Source: Phallus indusiatus (lineage: Eukaryota; Basidiomycota; Agaricomycetes; Phallales; Phallaceae). Taken from it: a DNA stretch of 64,000 nt. Of the stretch, positions 45,284 through 57,300 are shown piece by piece. Under the pieces are notes generated by a model. The model made no database searches. It was not told the DNA's origin and saw nothing but the letters and a program-made list of their open reading frames with translations. The position numbers and the translations under genes are program-made. The number at the start of each line of letters is the position of its first letter. Position 1 is the stretch's first letter. Where the stretch lies: positions 23,689 through 87,688 of the forward strand of contig JAQFWX010000141.1 of assembly GCA_027605045.1 (NCBI GenBank), read 5' to 3'.

Positions 45284-47335
45284 TTATCCGATCCCGTCTA
45301 GGAATGCATGTTTTCTAGAAACGTCCAACACACGTGCATCAATAGACTGGACCACATATGATACACAGCGACGAGGCAAGGACTCACTGCCTTTGAACCA
45401 GCATCTGTCCAATTTCTTATGGTAACATTGTGGACCCTGAGGACATTTGTGCCCAAGCGCGCAATTCTCTCCGAAAGGGCATGGAGAATCTAGTATGGTG
45501 CAACATTCAAGGAAACGGGCCGGAAAGTCAAACGCTGAAAGGTGACGTACCGGAGTTGACGGCTGGACAAGGACTCTTCTTTGCATTCTGACTCAACATT
45601 TCATAATGTTCCGCTTCGAGTAGGTAGTCATGAGCGTATTTACAATCCGCCTGTAAACAACGTAATCGTGTGGTTAGCTCGGCCAATATTACTAGTAGTA
45701 GATAATTTATGTAATGCTTACGCCCTTAACACATTTCGAGAGATAGAACAAGTTACAAGGAGGAGGGACATCTGCGAATGTGACTGTCAAAATTCATTTC
45801 TACGACTAGTATGAAACGATACATACGTTTGTGTAATTCCTGGTAAAATCGACATCAAGTTTATATACAGACCCCGACTGTTCTTGAGAACTCACTAAAT
45901 TTGGATTTATTCGTCTAAGCCTTCTCCCGTTAGCAGGGGAGTCAGGACGGGTCATAAGCTGCGCTGCAGAAGTAGGGTAAAAGCTGTCAACAGCTGCAGC
46001 ATACAACTTGCCACCGTTACTACTCGAGGAACATGCACCGGGGGGAGGAGACGGGGTAGAGGGTCTAGCAGAAAGAGCACCATTCACATTGGCAGCCAAC
46101 ATCTTGGGTATCTTTTCCGTCCGGAACAGGCCTCCGATATTCAAAACGGGCATGTGCAGAGATGCAATTTCATGGGCCATCTGGTCATATCCTTGCAGTA
46201 AAACCAGCTTGTCAAGGAGATTGTTGTTGTGAAGTTCCGCCAGAGTCGGGTAATATCCATTGTCGTGTGCACCCCCAAAATAAATTCGAGACGTTTGGGG
46301 AAATTGAGTCCAGGATTGAAGATAGGCTAAAAAAGAAGGGTGTAGTATTGATAGGATAATCAATGTTTGGGGACAGATTTTTTAATGAAATGAGGGCTCA
46401 CCTTTTATTTTTGCATCAGCTGCTTCCTTTCCCGAATGAACATCGTTGACGAGAAGACGTGGATTGGCCTGATTGAACGCTGCCATAAATCCTTCAAATT
46501 CGTCTACGCTGCATATGTTCGCTCCAACGACTGCTTGCTTTAAACCTTTCATATTAAAAAACATATAAGTCCAGACCTGAACTTGACCGAGGGACGGGGA
46601 ACCGGAACGAGGTTTCTCAGAATTGGGAGTGCCGGGTTGAGTGGTGGAACCATTGACGTGATTTATTATACTTTCATTTAACATCTGGGCAGCTTCCAAA
46701 CCACCTTCACGACCCCTTTGGAGGAGCTCATCACTGAAAATATAACCATCGCCGTCGATAAGAGCCAATACCATGGATTCGCGGTCCTGAGCCTTACAGT
46801 GCCGGCGTAAACGAATAAGACAAAAAGAAAACACAATCAAATACAAAGATACCTTGGGCGGAGGGTTCGAAGCTGCTACCTGAGCGTCCAATACTTTAAT
46901 TCTTTCCTCTAGAAGCCTAATCTTGTCTTCTGCCTGTCTAACCTTTTCCTCAGCTTCATCGGCTTTGCGGTTTTCCTGATTATACGCCTTCTTCCACAAA
47001 TCTACCTCTTTCTTAATTTCCTTGTCCGTTTCCTGAGCCTCCTTTAGTTGATCCTCAAAATGTCTGTAGGATTCACAGACTCTCCGAAGTATCTCTAAAG
47101 GGTGGGCGTAGGAAAATCTGATCGTATGATGTGTAGTACCGTACTAGCATAAAACCCACCCTTCTCATTATCTATCATAGAAAAACTACCAGGGCAAATG
47201 TCAGACAAGGAACACTTCAATGTGAGGTTTTGCATACTGCTTCTGTATTGCACTCTGCCATTCCGCCAGCTCTGCATTCAACTGTCGGTTCGCGGTCGCA
47301 AGACCGGGGGGGACCTCCAGAGCGATCGCTGCCAT
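45284..47335 (-). CDS. Tandem CCCH zinc-finger protein with coiled-coil N-terminus
   Basis: Probable RNA-binding protein of a fungal family with an N-terminal coiled coil, a central alpha/beta domain and C-terminal CCCH fingers. Start MAAIALEVPPGLATANRQLN (ATG 47335), then RRVCESYRHFEDQLKEAQET and a long heptad-like AEEKVRQAEDKIRLLEERIK. The central domain reads MVLALIDGDGYIFSDELLQR, VWTYMFFNMKGLKQAVVGAN, RIYFGGAHDNGYYPTLAELH and KLVLLQGYDQMAHEIASLHM, resembling the NYN/PIN-like fold. After a Ser/Pro-rich linker come finger 1 (CNLFYLSKC, VKGADCKYAH) and a Cys-rich region CPFGENCALGHKCPQGPQCY with WFKGSES. The last 25 residues after LPRR look unstructured; the true stop could be in another exon. 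Specific function unknown. Confidence 0.82.
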
Positions 47336-48234
47336 TCAAACTAAGCGCAAAAATAACCAAATCTGTTGAAAGAGCAAACAAAGTAGAAGTAAAGAGAAAA
47401 CGTTTAAGGGGAATTATGGATGAATAAAATTCTTCTTTAACCAAGTAGTCCTTATTTATCAGAAGCTAGTTCGACGTCGCCGGATCCTTGCTTTCTGGTG
47501 AATCTGTGCGCAGTGTAGCCAGTAACAATGTTTCCATTTCGGCAATTTATTTAATTTTAATGTTCACGAGATTGAGGAGTTTTGTCAAAACTGAGTGAAA
47601 CTTTGCGTTCACATCGCAGGTGATGGTCCAGAAGAGAACCTGAACCACGTTGATCCGGCGTGACAGTCACGTGTTGTCACGAAACTGCACATGGGCACGG
47701 TCAAGCCACGATCCTTTTCTGGCCCTTCTCGAACCTTAATTTAGATTTTGGGGGTGCCAGCAAGGTGGACATGCTGAAAACAAACGGCTTGGAGATATAT
47801 AATAATGTATATTAAAAAATTGTGTTAATGGTTAGAAGAGCTCAGGTCATGTGCAATGCGAAATTGATTGACTTCGCGGCACTAACCTCAGTAATGTGCC
47901 TTATAAATGCTATTTCAGCATTATACAATGCAAGGTATGTGGTGGTGATTCGTTCGGGTGCATAACGACTCGATCTTAGCCTCCGTGCTGCATACGTGTA
48001 TGTGCAAAGGAGCATACGGCCTGCGTACCGATCAATGCAAATTGACTGAGCTCTAAAATTATAATCAAAATAATAATCTAATGCTGAAGATAGGTAAAAA
48101 AAACTAGTCTCACGGAACGAATGGCTCCTTCGTTAATTTCCTGCTGTCAGACATTCCCCAGCATCAATTGATCACACGACTAGCAAAGACCCTGACTGTT
48201 TTACAATGTTATACAAACAAATCATTCCTTCAAT
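47336..48234. other. Intergenic region
   Basis: About 900 bp with no supported gene. Contains a dyad-like TGACAGTCACGTGTTGTCACG around 47661, with a CACGTG E-box-type core that could belong to the CCCH gene promoter. Otherwise nothing recognisable. Confidence 0.45.
47661..47682. promoter_or_regulatory. Possible E-box-type element in a dyad, upstream of the CCCH gene
   Basis: TGACAGTCACGTGTTGTCACG contains CACGTG flanked by GTGAC/GTCAC-like arms, about 330 bp upstream of the CCCH gene start. CACGTG is the core bound by bHLH factors in fungi. Context only; weak. Confidence 0.25.
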
Positions 48235-50334
48235 TTATGGTAGATGCTCTTCAATAAACCTTAAGAACGTCTCTTTCGATGCTCCACCATCCTCCCACAG
48301 CGCATTTCTCCTATCCCTCAACGACCTAGTATTCCTCCGTTCCTACTCACCATCGGGTCCAAAAGCTTTGGTAATAACATCACGTATCTCCTTTACAATT
48401 GCTTCCAACGTTCTCATCGGATGTTCCCCTCGATACGCAGGATGTAGAGCACCTTCAGTCCGGATTTCGAGCAATTCATAACCGACATTATGTGTGATAC
48501 TAAATGTATGCCGCATTCATAGATCGATCTCCGGCGAGTGGATATACAACCCTGGGCATTACAATTATAAAAGAGCTATTCGTTGGCAAAATAGATTTTG
48601 AACATACATGAGGACGCCCGCTGATATTCATTCCTTCGGAGTAACTGTTCTGCCCGCCATGCGTTACAAACTAACCAGCCTGTATATCACTTAACACAAT
48701 TATATGAAAAAGATGAACGATATTTTATACTAACCGCATGGTTTAGAACAGCCCTTTGTGGAATCCATGAAGAGGTGTATACCTTTTCAGATTGGACAAG
48801 TCGTTCAATAACATCAGTGGGTAACTTTGCTTTGGAAGCAGATGAGTAAATCTAATATACATATGTATATGGATTAAGGCGTGTTAGCACACAACGAGAT
48901 TCTCACCAAGGGTATGTTCATATCTAAAAATACTTCTAATATCTTTGCAAACCCAGGACCATGAGGTGAAAAGTAGGAGCCCGTCGAAACCTAAAGTACA
49001 AAATGATTCACCCCAAGTTTCAAAAACACTATCTTACAAACAACGAACGGTTCGCTCATATAAATCACAGAATGGTCTCCATAAATTTTATGCATCCTTG
49101 AGAGAAAACCAGAGATTTCAGAGGCAGCTGTCTCATGCTCTTTAGGTATTAAGGGTCCGAGCGCATATACCCCCCTGTTCGTTTCGGCAAACCAACTTCG
49201 AAGAGCATCGTTGCCTTCCCGTTTCGGGACGTCGTCGGCTACTGTCAGCACTCCATCACATTTATATATGAACCTGATCAATTAAGAAACGTCGTATCAT
49301 GCTCGACGAAACGAAAACATACTGCTGAATGGCACTTTTCACTTGAACAACTTTGGGACCGGCAAATGGCAACTACGACAAACTCATTTGTAAACCACTT
49401 ATAAAAATAACCTTGTTGGGTACGCACTGGAGGCCGTTCCGAGTCGAACTCGTGATCATACATTTTTGGTAATCCTGGTACGCTAATAATTCTCCTTTGG
49501 TTGGATAAAACACCTTGATAAATTTATTGTTCGAGAAATAGATATAAAAATTGAAAACACCTTCATACATCATAAGCTGCTTCTTCCACCGTTTTGTTCA
49601 GCTATTTCGCCAATATGGGAGCGTCTACAACAATATTCCCATATTCACCTATCCTTTTACTTCCAAAGCAAAGTATACATGCGATATTCGTCACAAGCCA
49701 GTCGTATACGGAGATTCTTCTTGGAGAAGTTATTCATATGATTCCTAAAAAGAATTGCTGCGGGGTTTCTATGAGATTCTTTCTATGGTTTCTTCATTCG
49801 AATCGATTGAAAAGAAAAACAAATTACATCAACGATAGCAATGTCAGGGGATCGAATTCCAGGGTACGTTTTTCCAGACTTACACACGATATCTGACGAT
49901 GACGATAAAGATGTGAAATATGACCCAAAATTCCGCGTAACTAAAGGAAGTAGCTCGTCGGACTCAAGACCATCACCGCCTGTTTTGATGACACTTAAAA
50001 TCAATTAACAATCAATAGTCAAACAAAACACGAGAAACAATAAAGATCACCGGATATTGCTTCTGAGCTCGGCCTCCTCATCGGTAAAGTACTGATCGAA
50101 TGCATCGTTGACCTTCTTGAGATAATCATCAATAACTAACATAGTGACTACCGTTCCAGGCCGCTGTCGAACCAAAAAACAATCAGAGTCGGCACATGTC
50201 ATGCAAGAAAACAAACAAGATTCACAATTGCCGCGCTGTATGCTGAGAATAAGATATTTGGGTTCACCTCCCATAGGAACAATCACGATAAGAACATGAC
50301 CAATTACTCCAGTGCCCTGAACAAGGTTTGACAT
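48235..50334 (-). pseudogene. GT1-family UDP-glycosyltransferase, probably a pseudogene
   Basis: Recognisable order of a basidiomycete GT1 glycosyltransferase: GTGVIGHVLIVIVPMGG near the N-terminus (50334), RQRPGTVVTMLVIDDYLKKV, IISVPGLPKMYDHEFDSERP, KCDGVLTVADDVPKREGND, WFAETNRGVYALGPLIPKEH, VSTGSYFSPHGPGFAKILEV, SSWIPQRAVLNHA (start of the UDP-binding motif), FVTHGGQNSYSEGMNISGRP, VVYPLAGDRSMNAAYI, NVGYELLEIRTEGALHPAYR. The last third is broken: a TTAG insertion between GW and FVTHGG, a phase mismatch at the next splice junction, one extra T after AAYI, and an in-frame TAG (48343-48345) after AFGPDGE, beyond which homologous-looking sequence runs to 48235. The 5' two-thirds look well preserved, suggesting recent loss. 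Confidence 0.72.
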
Positions 50335-50594
50335 ATGAAGGCCATGGTAGAAACTGCGCAGATTAATTGCTCATCATTGAGACATCCCGTGTGCCTGCTG
50401 ACGGTGATTTATGTTCGAAGAGCGATGCAAAGACTAGCAAAGACCTTGATGATATATAATTGCCGAGGCGGTCTTTACTAGCTCACAGATGGTTCAATAA
50501 TACAACATCGTTCAAATCTCAACGTTTTTCAGTATCAATCTCACCAGTACAATCATAAAAAAGGTAATCGATATACAAATTCATGATATCTATC

Positions 50595-52794
50595 TCAAAG
50601 CGCTTTGCCTGCCAACCATTGTTGAAGCATATACAGAGACTCAGCAGGTTTATCATGAGGAACCTTGAAAAAAAAGGAAGTCAAGACCGCAAAGAAAAGG
50701 GGGGAAATACCGAACGAACCATATGTCCAGCGCCATATATGGTGGTCATGGTAAGCTTCCCGGTATTGCGCGTTTGGCCCGCAGCTACTTGACTGTTAGG
50801 AAGAGACCAATCACGCATAGCTTGTGCTTGGAACTCCTTAGCCCCAGACCAATTAAGCTCATTAGTCCACTCAAAGTTAGAAACCCAATTGCATTGCCAG
50901 TCGTAAGTCCCTTTTATATTGTTAGCATGTATACCTATCAGATAGAAGTGCAGTAAAAGACTATCGCATTGACATACCGGCATATATTAATATAGGTATA
51001 TTCCGCTCTAACAATTCAGCAACGTATAATTGGGCAGGAATTCTCCATTTATCCATATGTTTGTCAAAGTTGGAGCCTACTATGCCAGAACAACCTGTGA
51101 AAGTTCCAACGTTGGACGGAACTCCTAGCGTGTCTCGGACTTCAGGGCTATTCAGATATGAAGCAATTTTCCCTTCTTCCAAGTAACAAAGATCATCCCC
51201 TAGACATTTCTGTAAACAAACAAAATAAGCAAATAAGAAATTCATGCGGGTAGTTAGCTATGGCAGTACCTTCGAGACATCGTAAACATTCAAACCGGTT
51301 TGCCACAGTGGTGCGCTGATCTCGTAGTCGCAGAAATTGACAGCGGCCCTACAAGACATGTCATCAAATATGTCATAGCAGTTTTCAACTAAAAGTCGCT
51401 GGCAACTGTGATTTCGAGAGTTAGTCATTAAAATGATCGCTGCATTAGATTGTTTTACCGTGGAACCTATGGAATACATCACGATAAATGAAGAGTAGAA
51501 ACGGTATTGATTCCTTACAGCCTTTTTCATTCGCGCGCATGTGCTCACGTCGAGTATAGGAGTGTCGAGAGAAGCTGTGGAACATGCTACATCGTATCGT
51601 CCTTTATGAATTCTACCAAAAGGATCATTAAATAATGCGCTTGAAATTATGTCTTTCAACTTACTTTGATATATCTGTGTTTCCATTCCCTATGATAACC
51701 GTCTTTCTAATGGGTTTTCAGCGGTGTTACATTTTACGAATCGGTTTGAGGGCCCACAAATTGATGGGAACGCCTTCTGTACGTTTCCTTTCTTGGTCAT
51801 AAATCTCCGCGGCGAATACAGGAAGATATTTGCCCTATTAATGTAGGGTAAATGGAAGCTTCGGCTATGATTATTTGACTACATACCCCATACGATTCTC
51901 CTGAGAGGTGAAACCCGCGACCCTGATATTGCTTGAAGGTATCGAAGAAAATTGAACTAGAAGCGATTTGGATAAAGATAAGTATGCATACAACAAACAC
52001 GAAACGAACACGAATGCATGGATATTTTTGGCGGCGTCTTCGGTAGTTTCTACAGTCTCACCATAATCGGCATAAGAAAAGCCAACACCAACCCTAATGG
52101 TTCGAGAAGTGAGAGTAGATTACGAGACAGGGCTTTAAACGACATACGGTTGGTCGAGGAAGAAAATGTTCGCATTAGTGTTCCAGGAATAAGGATTCCA
52201 GATAGTTCCATTTCCAGATTTGCCTTCCATATCGATAGAGCAAGGCCCTTAATATTCGATTTAATGTTGCGTAAGAGAAAACAGAGAGTAAAAAGTCAAA
52301 CAGACCGTACCGAGTTCCATGAGTAAACCCGTAAATGAAGAGCATCCCGGACCACCATTAATCCACATGACAACGTCATCAGAGTCTGGATCATTTCGAG
52401 ATTCAAAGAACGTGAAAAAGAGATGTTTGGCTCCTTCATCGACGTCGATGTAACCTGAACCAAGGGATGGTCTTCATAAAACTGGTCCGTGGGTATTATG
52501 AGAGATTAAGGACGCACCAGACCAAACTTTGACTGTAGGATCGCAAAAGTTGGCACGTTTAATTCTTACGGAATGAGAAGGAAAGCGCGGATGTCTGAGA
52601 GTTGTGAACTCCGAGAATGACAAAGTTGACAAGTTTTGAGCGGTGCCGACACTAGGAGCGGATCCTTCAAATTCGGCGTCGACATTAGCTTCGCTAAAGA
52701 TGTGTGGTTCCTCAAAGTAATGCTGTGAATTTCCAGCGACAAACACGCCAAAGAGGCACAGCAAAACGGAATAATGACATAAAAAACGCCTCAT
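50595..52794 (-). CDS. Secreted serine carboxypeptidase, S10 family
   Basis: Carboxypeptidase Y-type protease that removes C-terminal residues, in the secretory path, vacuole or outside the cell. Start [20 protein letters not shown] (ATG 52794) is a signal peptide, followed by a propeptide-like region. Core: [77 protein letters not shown] (catalytic Ser), [69 protein letters not shown] (catalytic Asp), [20 protein letters not shown] (catalytic His), ending [10 protein letters not shown] at 50595. About 15 introns keep frame where checked. An ATG at 52899 in frame is rejected because it would bury the signal peptide. Confidence 0.92.
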
Positions 52795-52897
52795 CGCATC
52801 TGCTAGTGTGCAAGAGGGAGATAACGTTACGTCACGCCAATGTAAGCCGGTGTCACATTTCTTACCACTCGCACTTGACGTCACGACTCGGACTGTC

Positions 52898-53973
52898 ATG
52901 CCCCCTCTATTCCAGCTTCCTCTCTCTACGAATGGTTCACCGGTTGGGTGCAGTTGGCAAGCTCACTCTGAGTTGAATTTATTTTCCAGCATTGCATTTC
53001 AAAAGGCAATTGATAACCGTGACGTATATCTCAGGGTATATCGTCCTGAATCCCGATACTTCAGTACTTCAACATGCTCATATTCAAACTGTGGCAGAAC
53101 CAGAAACGGTGAGTTAAGATAGAAGGGTGTTTGGGTCATTTCAATTAGCTGATAATGCATAGTGGACAGAACTCAAAGAGTACAGATGAATTCCCCAATA
53201 GGCTAAAACCCGCTATAGCAACATTTTCACGCCGAGAAAATGTTTCTAGCTACAATCTGGAAAAGTACTGCTGTAGTACCGTGAATTTGGCAAGTCTCAT
53301 GAGCAGCCGCAGGATTCAGATTCTGTCCCTAGTATCTACGGCATGAAGCATGCAATGGTATACTCCTTTGTGCCAACCACCATCTTCTCTTTGATGCATA
53401 CCATTTCTTTATCCGCTTCTCCCCAGACGTAAGTATACTTGTATTCCTTCTATTCAATCTCATATATTCATGCTTGTTAATTACTCTGGAGTTGGCATCT
53501 TGCAGCAATATCGCGGCAAGGCTGTTGCTTTAGATCTCAACGACCGCCATGCACCATTTCCCTCCTTATTTATTATACATGAAATGCGTGTTCAAGGATT
53601 CAACCATTTAAGGCCTACCGCGCCGCTCATGCTTCCCAACGCACCGTGGCAAGACTGGATTCTGTCTGATGGCGTTCTTAATGACACGTCCGGTTCTTAT
53701 TTCCGTTGCGATCAGCCACCTGTTGGTGACAGGGCTCCGGGGACTAATTGGGGAATGTCCTCTATGCCTACGACAAACGCAGGAGATGGATCAATTGGTG
53801 GTGGAACTATGGAGCTGAATGACGAGGTCATTGCCGATATCCTGGCTGCAACCCGCGCCATGCCATTGTGGAAGGCATGCGAAATAGAAGGTACAAGTTG
53901 GGCTGGAACAACAGAAGAAAATATACAAAAATATGTTTCATTGGTCGGCAGCGGAACTTTGAACAACATATGA
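52898..53973 (+). CDS. HNH-nuclease-domain-like protein (5' structure uncertain, may be degenerate)
   Basis: The clearest part is the exon reading YLRHEACNGILLCANHHLLF followed by DAYHFFIRFSPD (acceptor near 53331), then ALDLNDRHAPFPSLFIIHEM and RVQGFNHLRPTAPLML. N-GILL-x-x-x-x-HH-x-x-FD-x-x-x-FxI is the C-terminal half of the HNH module found in a large basidiomycete family of unknown role. A frame change lies between SPD and LVNYSGVGILQQYRGKAVAL: either a 77-nt intron (donor 53429) or a lesion. Upstream, an open frame from ATG 52898 (MPPLFQLPLSTNG) to a GTGAGT donor at about 53109 is a plausible first exon. I could not find a convincing first half of the HNH motif. The tail from MSSMPTTNAGDG to GSGTLNNI is unassigned. 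Confidence 0.5.
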
Positions 53974-54381
53974 ACATTTAACCAACCCTCTTCGTGTTCC
54001 TCTCCATTCCCTTTATTTTTATGTTTATCTATGGTACTAAACTGGATCTGTATTTTACACACTTTTTATGCAATGTCGTATGACCATCACCTATTGAGAG
54101 GGAATCCTCAAGACCACCAGCAAACCATGCGACTCTTCCTAGACTTCACTGCAAATGGTACGAATGACGAACCATTGCTCAACGTCTCAAGATCTCAAGT
54201 TCAGGATAGGAAGGAGTTTGCACACCGTGATAAAACACGTCCGTTAAATTACTCAGCGGATACTACATATATATAGACTACGGAGGAAAATGCTACAAAG
54301 ATGCGTCGTCAAACCAAATCAATAGATACCAATCCCAAAACCCGAAAAAACATCTCAGAAATCATCCACATTTCGATTCGT
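53974..54381. other. Intergenic region, convergent genes
   Basis: About 400 bp between the HNH-like gene and the WW/Q-rich gene. No gene seen. Confidence 0.5.
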
Positions 54382-57300
54382 TTAACATTGCTGGAACCAA
54401 TTATATGAATTGTCGGTAGAGAAACCACTACTGTTGTTAAAGTTGTTGGTATTGTTGCCGTTACTGTTATTTCCTCCAATATCAAGACTGTTGACGGCTG
54501 AAACGGCGCTACTGAACGCATTCATAAGATTCGTGGCGTTGTTGAGCTTAGAGTCTCCGGAATCCTGATTATTACCACCTCCACTTCCGCCCCCGCCACT
54601 GCCCCCTCCTCCCCCACCACCTCCACCACCGCCACCAGCATTAGGGTACGCACCCGGGTTAATCGCGTTATCAACATTCTCGTATAGGTTAATAGCGCTC
54701 ACTCCGAGATTGATAGCGTCAATGATATTCGAAACTGAGAACTTGCTTTTATGCTGATTCGACTGTGCTGTCTGACCTTGGCCTTGGTTTTGGTTTTGGC
54801 TTTGATTTTGATTTTGTTGCGCTTGTGGCTGCGATGCACCCTGCTGTTGTTGTTGAGGCTGAACATTCTGCGCGGGAACATACCACACGACTTGCTGCTG
54901 CTGCGGAGGCAGATTTTGTGGGTTCACATATTGACCAGGTCCCGGGACGATGTAGGGCGTAGTAACATATTGTTGTTGCATCGGAGGTTGCATATAAGGT
55001 TGTGTCGACGACATGGTTGGAAGCGTCGGGACATTCGAAGGCGCCGCGTTATAAGGATACTGTATGGTCTGCGGAGCACTGGTGTTCTGTGCACCGGTAG
55101 GAACATTGGAAGGCAGCATATACTGTTGCTGTTGCTGACCGGGGGGATAGAACGATCCACCAACTACTTGCGGAACAGTTTGCGGCGAAGCAGCCGTAGC
55201 GGTCGGTACTTGACCCTGACTCAACCCGGTATATTGCGCCTGAATCTGTTGCTGTTGTATCTGAGCCTCCATCGACACCTGAGCTCCTTGAAATTGTGAA
55301 TTCGGCGGAGGCGACGTAAGACTTGAATGAGTCGATGGAGCAGGGCTGGCCGCAGATTGCGGATGCGGTGAAGAGACTTGTGGTGGAGGTGGAGACAACG
55401 GGCCTGAAGAAGAGGATGTGTAGGTAGGTGCGGGTGAAGGCGATGACATTGTCGGAGGTGCTGGAGAGGACAACGTCTGACCTGATTCGGCAGAAGTATA
55501 CGAAACAGATACATATTCGTATTTCCCAGATGTCGATTCGGACTGAGAAGGACTGGTTATCGGCTGCTGCTGAACTAACGGCGGCGCGGTCTGAGTCTGG
55601 GCCTGGTTCTGGGCCTGGGTCTGAGACTGGGGAGCATAAAACGAAACTGGAACGTATCCTTGCATTGGCTGAGCATGAGCATACTGTTGTTGTCCCACCT
55701 GCGGATTTTGCTGTTGCGGACTAGACGTACTCTGCACAGAAGCTGGACGAGTTGGTGCAACAGATGGTTGAGGCTGTGAGGTCGCCGCTGGCACTTGAAC
55801 AGGTAAATGAACATGAGGAGGAGGGGGTTGGGCAGCTTGCTGTTGAGGTTGAGAAGGCGGTCGACCAGCAATTTCCTGAGGAGTAGGACTAATTTGCACA
55901 GGGGGAGATGCGCTCGGCTGAGGCAATCCGCTAGGAACTTGCTGTCCTGGAATTGAATGCTGTTGAACGGGAGGATGTTGTGGATTGTAAGTAACAGGAA
56001 CATAACCTCCAGAAGATTGAGATGCCACTACCTGAGGTGGTAAACCAAATTGTTGGCCCTGTTGAATCGGTTGACCTTGCTGACTCTGCTGAACCTGAAC
56101 CTGTTGGCCTTGTTGGATTTGCACCTGCTGACCTTGTTGTATCTGCGCCTGCATAAGCTGCTGCTGCTGGGGCTGCGCGGCATATACAACCGGGACATAT
56201 CCTCCAGGACCAAGCGCTACACCACCTCCCGTCATCTGCTGCTGCAATAACTGAGGATGCTGGGGCTGAACCTGCACCCCCTGTGGCGGCTGCTGTTGCT
56301 GTCGCGGCGGCAACTGCGGAGGTCTAGCAGCTTGAGCCTGCGCCTGCGCCTGCGAGACTTTATACGAAACAGGAATAATCCCACCAGGTCGCGGTTTAGA
56401 CTGAGGAGGCACTCCAGACGTAACTGGCCGTGAAGGTTTGTACGACACTGGAATGATTCCACCAGGTGGTGGAGACGAATAAGGAGGTATTCCCGAGACA
56501 GGTCGCTGTTGCGGCCGACTGCTGAATGACGATGCAGCAGCAGGATTATATGGTGCCGGAACGATGCTACCTGGCAAAGGAGCTGAATAATGAGGCATAT
56601 TTGACTGCGGCTGTTGAGGTACATATTGAACAGATTGCTGTTGTGGCATTGAGAATTGCTGAGCCATCTGATGCTGTTGTTGTTGCATCGGAATCTGCTG
56701 AAGCTGCTGCACTGGGATCTGCTGGGGCACCTGTTGTACCATCTGATATTGCTGCGGCGGCATTGGAATTTGCTGTTGACCCGCTTGAACTTGCACTTGG
56801 GGTTGAGCAAGCATCTGACCTTGTTGTTGCTGTTGTTGCTGTTGTTGTGGTGTGCCGTTGGGAAGCGCAAAACCTGCGTAACCAGGCTGACCAGGTGTAG
56901 GCATTGCACCCAACGGAACGGGTTGCGGTGGGGTCACACCTGTCGCAATATTTGCCTGACCTGGAACTTGCTGCTGCATTTGGGGCTGAACCGTACTCGA
57001 ATTCGGGTCCTGAGCGTCCGGTTGCCACATCATCGGCGTTGGAGGTCCCGCCTGACCCGAAGCTTGAGCAGGCGGATACTGCGGATTTACATTTCCAGCA
57101 GGATTTTGAGCTTGTGGACCATGATATTGCGCCTGCGTATACAAATTGGGAACGTTTGAGGATGATGAAGGTACCGAGTTTGAGCTAGATTTGGATATAA
57201 AAGATCCTGGTCGATATCTTACAGCTACCGTCGGTATGGCTCTTGCTGCCCCAACTATGGTCCGAGATCCAGGCACCGAAGCAAGCAGAGACCGAGATGC

